A DNA stretch of 64,000 nt from Kitasatospora sp. NBC_00240 (GTDB lineage: Bacteria; Actinomycetota; Actinomycetes; Streptomycetales; Streptomycetaceae), in contig NZ_JAPEMU010000001.1 of the NCBI RefSeq assembly GCF_026342405.1, forward strand, positions 558,001 to 622,000, given 5' to 3'. The first letter of the stretch is position 1. Every line of letters starts with the position of its first letter. The notes beneath the pieces are model-generated. The model had not been told where the DNA came from. It did no database searches and saw only the letters and a list, made by a program, of their open reading frames with translations. Shown one piece after another: positions 51,768 to 59,863 of the stretch. Both the position numbers and the translations under genes were made by a program.

Positions 51768-51955
51768 ACGGGCCTCGATGGCTCGGATCGGGTGACGGGA
51801 AGGGCCGGCGAACCGCGCTGCCCGGGTGTGCGCAGCGGTCGACCGGCGTGACCGCGACCGGGGCGCTGCGCGGGGCCCGAACCGCGAGGAGGCCGGCGAA
51901 GCCCCCGCCGGGAGTCACCACCCGGCGGGGTGTCACGTGGTCTTCCACGGTGCGG

Positions 51956-52792
51956 TCAGCCTCCGGTGGCGAAGCCGGGGAAGAGGGTCATCCCGCCGTC
52001 GACGTAGAGGGTGGTGCCGACGACGTAGTCCATCAGGTCGGAGGCCAGCACGGTCACCGCGTTGGCGATGTCCACGGGGTCGCCGACCCGGCGGTACGGG
52101 ATCAGCCGCAGCAGGTCCGCCTCGGCCTCGGGGGTGTCCCAGGCGGACTTGTTGATCGGGGTGCGGATGGCACCGGGCGCCACCGCGTTGACCCGGATCC
52201 CCTGCGGGGCCAGCTCCTGCGCCAGCGTCTGCATCATCATCAGGACACCGCCCTTGGAGGAGGCGTAGTTCACGTGGCCCGACCAGGGGATGATCTGGTG
52301 CACCGAGCTCATGCAGACGATCTTCCCGGCCGAGCGGGACACCTCCGGCACGACGCCCCGGCGGACGAACTCCTTCGCCGCCTCCCGGGCGCACAGGAAC
52401 TGACCGGTGAGGTTGACGTCCAGCACCTTCTGCCACTGGGCGACGGTCATCTCGGTGACGGCGGCGTCCCGCTGCAGGCCTGCGTTGGCCACCATGATGT
52501 CGATGGTGCCGAACTCCTGGACCATCCGGTCGACCATCGCGACGACCTGGTCCTCCTGGGAGACGTCCGCCTCGTGGGCGTAGGCCCGCACACCGAAGGA
52601 CTTGATCTCCTCGACCACCTCCTCGGCGGCCTCCGGCCCGAAGACGTAGTTCACCACCACGTCGGCGCCGGCCCGGCCGAGACCGATCGCGGTCGCCTTC
52701 CCGATGCCGGAGTTCGCCCCCGTCACCAGGGCCTTCTGCCCCCGCAGGATCGGCGGCACGGGCCACCGGCCCTGATCCACTGCTGAGCTCAC
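51956..52792 (-). CDS. Short-chain dehydrogenase (glucose-1-dehydrogenase-like)
   Basis: 278 residues. TGANSGIGKATAIGLGRAGA (NAD(P) loop), NAGLQRDA, IVCMSSVHQIIPW (Ser), YASSKGG (Tyr-x3-Lys), and the C-terminal VVGTTLYVDGGMTL. The overall pattern resembles glucose-1-dehydrogenases. It lies 188 nt upstream of... the cydAB start on the opposite side of a gap, transcribed in the same direction, so co-transcription is uncertain. Confidence 0.88.
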   Translation of the reverse strand: MSSAVDQGRWPVPPILRGQKALVTGANSGIGKATAIGLGRAGADVVVNYVFGPEAAEEVVEEIKSFGVRAYAHEADVSQEDQVVAMVDRMVQEFGTIDIMVANAGLQRDAAVTEMTVAQWQKVLDVNLTGQFLCAREAAKEFVRRGVVPEVSRSAGKIVCMSSVHQIIPWSGHVNYASSKGGVLMMMQTLAQELAPQGIRVNAVAPGAIRTPINKSAWDTPEAEADLLRLIPYRRVGDPVDIANAVTVLASDLMDYVVGTTLYVDGGMTLFPGFATGG

Positions 52793-53174
52793 TGATCTCT
52801 CCCGTCATCGGCCGCACGCCGGCACCGACGGACAACACTCCTCGACCACAGCCCGTCCTGGGACCCACGGCTCGCACCACTCGTCCGTTCGAGCAGGCGG
52901 CGCCCCTCGAACGGCCCAGCGGAGCGGCGCGCCGCCTGGTCCCGACCCGCTCCACACGCGGGTGAGCAGCGCGGCCGAGGCGGCGGCCCGGCGAGGCAGG
53001 CCTTGAGCAACGGCGATCCGCCTCGGGATTTCGACGAGCGCCAACTCGACGGGACGGCGCGGGCTCGCGGCCGGAGCGGGATGCGGATGGCAGTATGCGG
53101 ATGTCCCGGATGCCTTGCCGCAGGGCACATCGGATGGTCACGGGCGCACAGCCGGAAAGCAACACGGAGGAGCG
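52793..53174. other. 382-bp divergent intergenic region
   Basis: Between the SDR gene (start 52792) and the small gene at 53175. It should hold both promoters. I see no palindrome, direct repeat or convincing -10/-35 pair, and the open frames are Arg-rich shadows. Confidence 0.4.
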
Positions 53175-53537
53175 ATGGCAAGGCTCGTGGTGGAGGGCGA
53201 CGAGCTCGTCGTCGCCCTGTCGTGGTGGGAAAGGCCGGCGGCGCATCGCCGTGACGTCCGGGTACCGGTGTCCGCGATCCGTCAGGTGACCGTGGAACCC
53301 GACTGGTGGCGTGCCCTGCGCGGCATGCGTGGACGCGGCACGTGGATTCCCGGCGTCCTGTCCATCGGCACCCGTACGTATCCCGGGGGGACGGACTTCG
53401 CCGCCGTCCGAGCCCGAGGTCGCCGGCCGGTCGTCTGCGTCGATCTGGAAGGTCCCTCGCCCTGCGCCCGCCTGGCCGTCACCGACCCGGATCCCGCCGC
53501 CACCGCACGGGCCGTCCGCGCAGCCGCCGGCCTCTGA
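53175..53537 (+). CDS. Hypothetical 120-residue beta-rich protein
   Basis: ATG at 53175 after GGAGGAGCG. The sequence is beta-rich with early tryptophans (LVVALSWWERPAAHRRDVRV; VEPDWWRALRGMRGRGTWIP) and looks like a PH-like barrel ending in a helix (DPAATARAVRAAAG). Function unknown. Convergent with the PP2C gene at 54892-53591. Confidence 0.7.
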   Translation: MARLVVEGDELVVALSWWERPAAHRRDVRVPVSAIRQVTVEPDWWRALRGMRGRGTWIPGVLSIGTRTYPGGTDFAAVRARGRRPVVCVDLEGPSPCARLAVTDPDPAATARAVRAAAGL

Positions 53538-53538
53538 G

Positions 53539-53570
53539 CGACACCCGACCGATCTCCGGAGACCGTGTCG
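53539..53570. terminator. Terminator candidate between convergent genes
   Basis: CGACAC (53539-53544) pairs with GTGTCG (53565-53570), with an inner palindrome TCTCCGGAGA (53553-53562). It lies 2 nt after the stop at 53537 and 21 nt before the opposing stop at 53591. Confidence 0.5.
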
Positions 53571-53590
53571 TCCCGTTGACGGTCAGGTGG

Positions 53591-54892
53591 TCAGGCCCTG
53601 GTTCCGGGTGCTGCCTGCCCTTCCGGGAGGGGTGTGCCGCGGCCGTCGTCCCAGGAGGCCGTGGCGAGGTGGTCGGCGCTACCGCCGCGCCACTCGACCA
53701 GGAAGAGCGTCGCGTCGTCACTGGTGACTCCGCCGCGCTCCCGCTTCAGGGTGTGTGACAGTTCCCGCACCGTCGACCGCAGGCCGACCTGCGCACGCCC
53801 CACCCGGGCAACGATCTCGATCAGCTGCTCCTCGCCGAACTGCTCACCGCCGGCCAGGTGCTCCTCCACGAGACCGTCGGTGAAGAACAGCACCCGGTCA
53901 CCACGCCGCAGCTGCTGTTCGCTGATCCGCGGCTGCTCCCCGCCGAAGCCGACCGGCAAGGTCGTGGGGCCCTTCAGCTGCTGGACCACGTCGTGGTCGC
54001 GGATCAGCAGCGGCGCCGGATGACCGGCGTTGACCCACTGCAGGCGACCCGAGGCGACGTTGAGCTGCATCATGTGCGCGGTGACGAACTGCTCGGGCCC
54101 GAACTGCTCGGCGATCGCCGCGTCCATGAAGGCGTAGGTCTCCGCGAGCCCGATGCCCGAGCGCCGGGAGTGCCGGTAGGCCCCGATGGCGACCGTCGCC
54201 ATCACCGCCGCGTCCAGCCCGTGGCCCATCGCGTCGATCACGGCCACATGCAGGACCTCGCCGTTCAGCGCGTAGTCGAAGCTGTCCCCGGCCACCTGGT
54301 AGGCGGGCTCCAGGATCCCGGCGACCTCGACCTGCGGGGTGGACATCGTCAACGGCGGCAGCAACGACCACTGGATCTCCGCGGCGGTCGTCATCGGAGC
54401 GAGCCGACGCGCCCTGAAGAACTCGTCGGTGTACCCGTTCTTGGTGACCAGCATGTCGGCCACCAGACCGGCCAGCCGCCGCAGCAGCCGCCGGTCGTCG
54501 TCGTCCACGGTGTCCAGCGTCAGGGCGAGAATCCCCACCTGGTCACTGCCGTCCAGCAACGGAAGGTACATCCGCACCCCGTCGGGCTGCGCCACCTCGA
54601 CCGCCGTCGCGCGCAGAAAAGCCGTGCCGGCGGGGGAGGCGTCGATCGGCTGGGGCTCCCCCACCCTCAACCGGCGCCCGGGCAGCGGGACCAGCATCAG
54701 CTGCTCGTAGTCCTGCAACAGGATCGAGACCTCCCGGCCCCCGACGATGCCGACCTCCTCGGCGATCAACGGGGCGATCAGCTGCGGCGGCATCTCGTGC
54801 GCCCGGTCCAGCAGCACCCCGAGCAGCCGCTCACCGAACCCCTCCGACCGGTCCACCACGACCCTGTCGGGCCGCCCATCAGCCTCTGCCAT
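53591..54892 (-). CDS. PP2C (SpoIIE-type) phosphatase with N-terminal sensor domain
   Basis: 433 residues. The N-terminal ~190 residues are GAF-like (VSILLQDYEQLMLVPLPG, MYLPLLDGSDQVGILALTLD). The PP2C domain: IQWSLLPPLTMSTPQVEVAG, YQVAGDSFDYAL, VIDAMGHGLDAAVMATV, WVNAGHPAPLLIRD, FFTDGLVEEHLAGG and TSDDATLFLVEW. A second phosphatase of the same class as that at 37436, with no STAS gene next to it. ATG at 54892. Confidence 0.9.
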   Translation of the reverse strand: MAEADGRPDRVVVDRSEGFGERLLGVLLDRAHEMPPQLIAPLIAEEVGIVGGREVSILLQDYEQLMLVPLPGRRLRVGEPQPIDASPAGTAFLRATAVEVAQPDGVRMYLPLLDGSDQVGILALTLDTVDDDDRRLLRRLAGLVADMLVTKNGYTDEFFRARRLAPMTTAAEIQWSLLPPLTMSTPQVEVAGILEPAYQVAGDSFDYALNGEVLHVAVIDAMGHGLDAAVMATVAIGAYRHSRRSGIGLAETYAFMDAAIAEQFGPEQFVTAHMMQLNVASGRLQWVNAGHPAPLLIRDHDVVQQLKGPTTLPVGFGGEQPRISEQQLRRGDRVLFFTDGLVEEHLAGGEQFGEEQLIEIVARVGRAQVGLRSTVRELSHTLKRERGGVTSDDATLFLVEWRGGSADHLATASWDDGRGTPLPEGQAAPGTRA

Positions 54893-55031
54893 AGTCGCCC
54901 ACTCCACCACACCCACGACCGGTCCCCCGCCCAACACGCAGGTGGCGGGCCATCGATGTGGCCGCAGGGCCCGCTTTCCGGTCCTCACCGCGGCGGGGCC
55001 GCAGCCGCTCGTCGGCCGGCCCCGGGGAGTT

Positions 55032-55115
55032 TGGTGGGCCCCGGGACGCATGGTGGGCCCGGGAAGCACGGTGGGCCCCGGGAGGCACGGTGGGCCCAGG
55101 AGGCATGGTGGGTCG
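55032..55115. repeat. Five tandem 18-19-bp repeats
   Basis: Units read GGTGGGCCCCGGGA-CGCAT and variants: four good copies and one degenerate copy between 55032 and 55115. GGTGGGCCC is the shared core. They lie in the divergent region between the PP2C gene (start 54892) and the DUF5994 gene (start 55242) and may be a multi-site operator or a replication-slippage tract. Confidence 0.7.
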
Positions 55116-55241
55116 GGCGCCGCACCGGAGTATCCTGGGAGTCACCGAAGGCACATCGCAGGCCGGACCCCGATCCGGCTTCGTCTCCGGAGACCGACAA
55201 TGCCGGGCCCATGTGAATGGACCCGGGGACAGGTCCGGGAC

Positions 55242-55712
55242 ATGACCGTGACCTTCGACCGTGTGAACACCCCACGGACGCCCGCAGCACCACTACGTCT
55301 GACGCTCACGCCCGACGGCGCCGCGGCAGGTCGGCTGGACGGTGCCTGGTGGCCCCGGTCTGACGACCTTCTCGCCGAACTCCCGTCCCTCGCGAAGGAA
55401 CTGGACGGGCGCTGGGGCCGGGTGACCCGGGTCACCCTCAATCCCGCGCACTGGCCCGTCATTCCCCCGCGGATCCCGGTGGCCGGACACGTCGTCCATG
55501 CCGGCTGGTTCCAGCAGGAACAGGATCCCAACGAGATCATGGTTCGCTCCTACGCACCGCTTCGCCTGGACCTGCTGGTGATCCCGCCGCGCACCGACGA
55601 AGCCGCGGCCGCCGAGCTGATGGCCAGCGCAGCCGACCCCGCGAACACCCTCACCGCCAGCGACCTGCTGGCGGCCGGGCCGCCGGCGCACATCGTGCGA
55701 GGAGCGGACTGA
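55242..55712 (+). CDS. DUF5994-family protein
   Basis: 156 residues. LRLTLTPDGAAAGRLDGAWW, PRSDDLLAELPSLAKELDGR, VTLNPAHWPVIPPRIPVAG and LLVIPPRTDEAAAAELMASA match the actinobacterial DUF5994 pattern, function unknown. ATG at 55242; an in-frame ATG at 55200 is possible. Its stop overlaps the CBS gene start (ATGA at 55709-55714 region), indicating coupling. Confidence 0.82.
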   Translation: MTVTFDRVNTPRTPAAPLRLTLTPDGAAAGRLDGAWWPRSDDLLAELPSLAKELDGRWGRVTRVTLNPAHWPVIPPRIPVAGHVVHAGWFQQEQDPNEIMVRSYAPLRLDLLVIPPRTDEAAAAELMASAADPANTLTASDLLAAGPPAHIVRGAD

Positions 55713-56188
55713 TGACCGACTACCAGCCGTTCCCGGTGAAACCCTTCAGCCCGGGGCAGCACGTGCCCGGCCACGGCACCGCGGTGGCCGGCACTGCCGT
55801 CGGCGAGCACCGCGCCACGGTCCAGGACCGGATGAACCTGCCGGATCTGCAGATCAGTGACGACGTTCTGATCGACACGGCGATCGACATCCTCCGCAGC
55901 GCCCACGTGGGCCACATGCTGGTCCGCGGGCACGACGGCCGCTGCGCGGGGCTGCTGACCAGCGCTCAGCTCGGCCCCTACCGCCGGGGCGACCACCCCT
56001 ACCGCCGGGGCAACGACATCTGCAGCACCTCGGTGGACGACATCGTCCACGACCGCGGCCCGTTCGCGCACGCGTCCATGGCCGCCGACACCGCCGCGAC
56101 CGCCATGCGCATCCGAGACCTGGAAGCATGGCCGGTCGTCGACGACGACGGCTACACCGTCGGGCTCCTCCCCCGGACTCGGGCCTGA
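55712..56188 (+). CDS. CBS-domain protein
   Basis: 158 residues with a pair of CBS motifs: VQDRMNLPDLQISDDVLIDT then ILRSAHVGHMLVRGHDGRCA, and HASMAADTAATAMRIRDLEA then VVDDDGYTVGLL. A short internal repeat PYRRGDHPYRRGN lies between them. Such Bateman modules bind adenine nucleotides. Overlaps the DUF5994 stop. Confidence 0.85.
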   Translation: MTDYQPFPVKPFSPGQHVPGHGTAVAGTAVGEHRATVQDRMNLPDLQISDDVLIDTAIDILRSAHVGHMLVRGHDGRCAGLLTSAQLGPYRRGDHPYRRGNDICSTSVDDIVHDRGPFAHASMAADTAATAMRIRDLEAWPVVDDDGYTVGLLPRTRA

Positions 56189-56681
56189 CACCGCCGACCC
56201 GACGGACGTTCCAGGAGCAGCATCCCGGAACGTCCGTCGGCGGACGACCTGCGCCGCCCTGTCCCCCTCCGGCATCCGCAGCCCGGCGGTGCGGACCACC
56301 GGGCGGGTCCGCCGGACCCGACGACGACCCACCTCGGCGCGGCGAACGTAACGAGCCGCCGGATGCGGTCCCCACCAGTGGAGCGCACGGCCCGCGGCGC
56401 GCCCGGGCGATCCCCCGGACCTCCGCAGCGCTGTTCCGCACCGTCCGCTCGCAGGGACCGGCACTGGACGCGACGGTCCTGGAAACTCACCGACCCCGTG
56501 TCCTGCCGGAGGCCGTCGCACAAGCGGCCAACCTCACCGACGGCGGCCCGCACGCACTGGGCCGGTCGGGCCCAGTGCCTGGGACCGTTCGGCACCTGAC
56601 GGGTCCCCTCACCGGGTGGTGCCATGGAAGTACGGAGAACCGGGCAACGTCCCCGCACTGCGCCGAACCAGGGAGGACGGC
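56189..56681. other. 493-bp gap without a supported gene
   Basis: Separates the CBS gene and the DUF1918 gene on the same strand. Translations are Arg/Pro-rich in every frame. I see no strong hairpin, repeat or promoter pair, apart from a good Shine-Dalgarno (GGGAGGA) at its end belonging to the next gene. Confidence 0.4.
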
Positions 56682-56924
56682 ATGAGAGCCGCCGTGGGAG
56701 ACCGCATCATCGTCCAAGGCACGAGGCCGGGCGCGGCCCGTAGGGACGGCGAGATCGTCGCCCTGCACCATCCGGACGGGAGCCCCCCGTATGACGTCCG
56801 CTGGTCGGAGGACGGCCGGGTGACCGAGTACTTCCCAGGGCCGGACGCCCGAATCCACCAGTTCGACCAAGAGCGCAAGGGTCCCGAGTCCGTAGTGCCC
56901 CAGCCGCACCTGTTCGCCGACTGA
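56682..56924 (+). CDS. DUF1918-domain protein
   Basis: 80 residues, ATG at 56682 after GGGAGGACGGC. MRAAVGDRIIVQGTRPGAAR, DGEIVALHHPDGSPPYDVRW and the end of the domain VTEYFPGPDARI match the DUF1918 small beta-barrel, usually linked to stress or dormancy loci in actinomycetes. No catalytic motif. Confidence 0.85.
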   Translation: MRAAVGDRIIVQGTRPGAARRDGEIVALHHPDGSPPYDVRWSEDGRVTEYFPGPDARIHQFDQERKGPESVVPQPHLFAD

Positions 56925-57173
56925 CCTGTCCGCCGGCTGAGCGGTGGCCCCACGGCCCGGGAGTTCTGCCACCGGGACAGTTCTCCTCGGCCTGCCGCGC
57001 CGCGCGGAGCTGTCCTCGGCCCGGTCACGCGCGCAGTGATCCACCACGGGTGCTGCCCGGTCGCGATTCACCACGTGCCGCCGGCGTGCCAGTCCGGCGG
57101 CCGACCCGAGCCGAACAGCCACCCGCACACAGAAGTTCCAGAGCGAACCTGACGGTAACGAAAGGCTGCAACG

Positions 57174-57707
57174 ATGCACACCGTGATCGTGTACGAGAGC
57201 ATGTACGGCAACACCCGGGAGATCGCCGAGGCGATCGCCGAAGGCGTCCACCAGGCCGACCCCGCAGCGGCCGTTGACTGCATCCCGGTGGCTGAGGCCA
57301 CCACCGACGCCACCCGCTCAGCAGACCTGTTGGTGGTGGGCGGACCGACCCACATGCACGGCATGTCCTCCGGCCTCAGCCGCCGGATGGCCGCTTCGGC
57401 CGAGGGGCACAAGGAGGGCCGCGAAGAGGCCGCCGCCGAAGCGCGGGAGACCGTCGAGGGACCGGGCCTGCGGGCCTGGTTCCATGACCTCCCTACGACC
57501 GAGCCCGGGACCTACGCCGCCGCCTTCGACACCCGCGTCGCCATGCCCCGGTCCGGCGGCGCGGCCAATGGCATCGCCCACCGGCTCTCCCACCACCACT
57601 ACGACGTGGTCGCCGAACCGGAGGGTTTCATCGTGGAGGGCAACGACGGTCCCCTGCGCGCCGGCGAGCTCGACCGCGCCCGGGCCTGGGGCGCCGGACT
57701 GGTCTGA
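57174..57707 (+). CDS. Flavodoxin-family protein
   Basis: 177 residues. FMN loop VIVYESMYGNTREIAEAIAE, LVVGGPTHMHGMSSGLSRR as the second FMN loop, and a typical alpha/beta end. Likely a low-potential electron carrier or NAD(P)H:quinone-type flavoprotein. The ATG at 57174 follows GAAAGGC. The 250 nt upstream hold the promoter but show no clear motif. Confidence 0.85.
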   Translation: MHTVIVYESMYGNTREIAEAIAEGVHQADPAAAVDCIPVAEATTDATRSADLLVVGGPTHMHGMSSGLSRRMAASAEGHKEGREEAAAEARETVEGPGLRAWFHDLPTTEPGTYAAAFDTRVAMPRSGGAANGIAHRLSHHHYDVVAEPEGFIVEGNDGPLRAGELDRARAWGAGLV

Positions 57708-57964
57708 GCCCGACCGTCCGGCGCGGACCGACCGGGTCGGATCGTCCGGTGCCGGCCCGGGCCTCCGGTGCCGGCGAGGCCGAGGCACGGCCCGCACGAG
57801 CCTCGGCGAAACCGCGACCACCGTCACCTGGAGCGTCGCGGACCGGAGCTGCCCGGAACGTCCCCGGACGCGACGGACCCGGCGTGACGGACCCGGCGTG
57901 GCCGAGGCGGCCCGGCAGCGATGGAGCGAAACTGGTCCAGGGGCTGGAGGACGGGAGTGAACAG

Positions 57965-58576
57965 ATGGCTGACGGCGGGGACGACGGGTACCGCGCGCTG
58001 GTCCGCGAGCTCGCCGGTCTGGTGCGGCTGGCACACACCGCGCTGGCCGGCGCGTCGGCCGTGCTCACGGACCCGGCCGACATCCGGGACGGGATCCCGG
58101 CCGCGGAGAAGGCCCTGGAAGAACTCCTGACCCGGATCGAGGAGGACGCCGCCCTGGCGCCCGGCGGCAGGGCCGGGGTCGTCGTGGGCGTACACGTGGG
58201 GTGCGAGGTGGAGGCACTCGGAGGGCTGGCCCAGCGGCTGCTGGAGGCGGCCTGGTCCCGTCAGGAGCGGGCACGTATCGGCGCACGGCTGCGTGCTCCC
58301 CTGCGCGGGCTCGCCGAGGCGACCCTGGGTCTGGTCGCGCGCTCCGCCGACGTCCTGGAGTCCGGGGCACCCGAGGAGGTCGCCGACACTCTGAGCGGAC
58401 TGCACGACGTGGGGCAACGGCAGCGGCTGCTGTACGAGCTGCTGCTCCGCGAGGCGGCGACCGATCCGGTCGATGTCACCGACCTCGTGATGCTGTGCTG
58501 CTGCTACCAGCAGTGCGCCGACCGGGCCGGCTCGATCGCCCGACACGCCGTGCTGTTCTCCCAGGTCGGCGGATGA
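57965..58576 (+). CDS. PhoU-like helical protein with a Cys cluster
   Basis: 203 residues, all-helical. The C-terminal motif (VTDLVMLCCCYQQCADRAGS, residues ~171-190) resembles the PhoU/DUF47 three-helix repeat ending in an E/Q-x2-AD-R pattern. Cysteines at 178-180 and 184 form an unusual cluster that could bind a metal. ATG at 57965. PhoU proteins regulate phosphate or K+ transporters; no transporter is adjacent. Confidence 0.7.
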   Translation: MADGGDDGYRALVRELAGLVRLAHTALAGASAVLTDPADIRDGIPAAEKALEELLTRIEEDAALAPGGRAGVVVGVHVGCEVEALGGLAQRLLEAAWSRQERARIGARLRAPLRGLAEATLGLVARSADVLESGAPEEVADTLSGLHDVGQRQRLLYELLLREAATDPVDVTDLVMLCCCYQQCADRAGSIARHAVLFSQVGG

Positions 58577-58580
58577 GGGT

Positions 58581-59735
58581 CTACGGAAGGCCTGCGGCCG
58601 CCAGAACCTCCGCCAGCAGCAGGCCGGTGGGCCCGTGGCGAACGGCGCCGCGGTCGGTCACCAGCATCGGGCCGAATACCGGGTCACCCGCGAGCGAACG
58701 GGTGTGCGACAGGCGGTCGACCAGTGCCAACGCGTTGTGGGCATAGGCATGCGAAGCGGTCTCGGGTACCTGCGCCGCAAACTCACCGGCTCCGATCACC
58801 GTGACCCCGTCACCGACCAGCGTCGTGGTGTCCGGCAGGCTGCCCTCGATGTTTCCGCCCTCCGGACCGGACGCCAGGTCCACCAGCACCGAGCCCGGCC
58901 GCAGCCGCGCCACCGTTACCGTGCGGAACAGGACAGGGGGCCGCACTCCTGGCATGACCAGGGCCGTCACCACGATGTCGCACCGAGCGGCGGCCTCAGC
59001 CACCCCCGCAGCCCATGCCGGACGTTTGGAGTCGACGGCCTCCAGCTGCGCCCGGTCGTCCACAACCGGGCGCAGCTCTGGCAGGTCCACCAGGTGGGCT
59101 CCCAGTGCGGCGGCGGCCACACGCTCGCGTTGACGCGGTTCGACCACGTCGACCGGCGCGCCCAGCCGACGGGCGGTGTCGATCGCCTGGAGGCCCGCGT
59201 GTCCAGCCCCGACCACCAGTACCCGGACCGGGTCGAAGAACCCGTCCGCCGTACCCCAGGGCGGCAGGCAGCGGCTCAGCCGCCCTGCGGCCACGAGTAC
59301 GGCCCGGTAGCCGGCCACCCTGGCCTGCGAGGCCTCGGCGTCCAGCGGGTACGCCGCGGGCAGGTCGGGCGCCAGGTCGAGGCCGATCGCCGTCACGCCC
59401 CGGTCCGCCCACTGCCGGACCAGGTACGGGATCCGGAGGGGTCGCAGCATCGCCGCCAGTACCTGACCGGGGCGCAGCGCACGCACCGGGTCGACGTTCG
59501 GCGGGTGAACACCGAGCAGCACGTCCGCGTGGCGCAGCACCTCGGTCCGCCCCACCACCGTGGCCCCTGCGGCGCGGTAGTCGGCATCGTGGTAGCCGAC
59601 GAGGGCGCCGGCGCCGGGCTCCACCAGGACCCTCATGCCCAGGCGGCCCACGGCCGGCACCAGTTCGGGCACGAGGGCCACTCTGCGCTCGCCAGGCGTG
59701 GTCTCGCGGAGCACTCCCACCGCCGTGATCGTCAT
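58581..59735 (-). CDS. NAD(P) transhydrogenase alpha / alanine dehydrogenase family protein
   Basis: 384 residues. N-terminal [40 protein letters not shown], the NAD loop [20 protein letters not shown], and [10 protein letters not shown]. It matches the soluble alpha domain of proton-pumping transhydrogenase. No membrane beta subunit (pntB) or second alpha part is adjacent; the gene is alone on its strand. ATG at 59735 after GGGAGGCAGCG. Confidence 0.85.
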   Translation of the reverse strand: MTITAVGVLRETTPGERRVALVPELVPAVGRLGMRVLVEPGAGALVGYHDADYRAAGATVVGRTEVLRHADVLLGVHPPNVDPVRALRPGQVLAAMLRPLRIPYLVRQWADRGVTAIGLDLAPDLPAAYPLDAEASQARVAGYRAVLVAAGRLSRCLPPWGTADGFFDPVRVLVVGAGHAGLQAIDTARRLGAPVDVVEPRQRERVAAAALGAHLVDLPELRPVVDDRAQLEAVDSKRPAWAAGVAEAAARCDIVVTALVMPGVRPPVLFRTVTVARLRPGSVLVDLASGPEGGNIEGSLPDTTTLVGDGVTVIGAGEFAAQVPETASHAYAHNALALVDRLSHTRSLAGDPVFGPMLVTDRGAVRHGPTGLLLAEVLAAAGLP

Positions 59736-59863
59736 CGCTGCCTCCCGGGCCGGCCGACAGAACCAGTATGTTCCCGTTTGCCCGGTCGGATCGCCGGGTC
59801 GGATACTCGTTCGCAGACCCCCCACGCACGGAGCGCCGTACGGCACGACGAAGGGAGCCGGTC

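Noticed and set aside
55032..55115. CRISPR array
   Set aside because: Units are directly tandem without spacers, too short and GC-rich, and no cas genes are present.
56925..57173. OsdR/DevR-type dormancy operators before the flavodoxin gene
   Set aside because: I looked for GGGAC-N-GTCCC-like palindromes because the gene set resembles dormancy loci, but found no convincing match.
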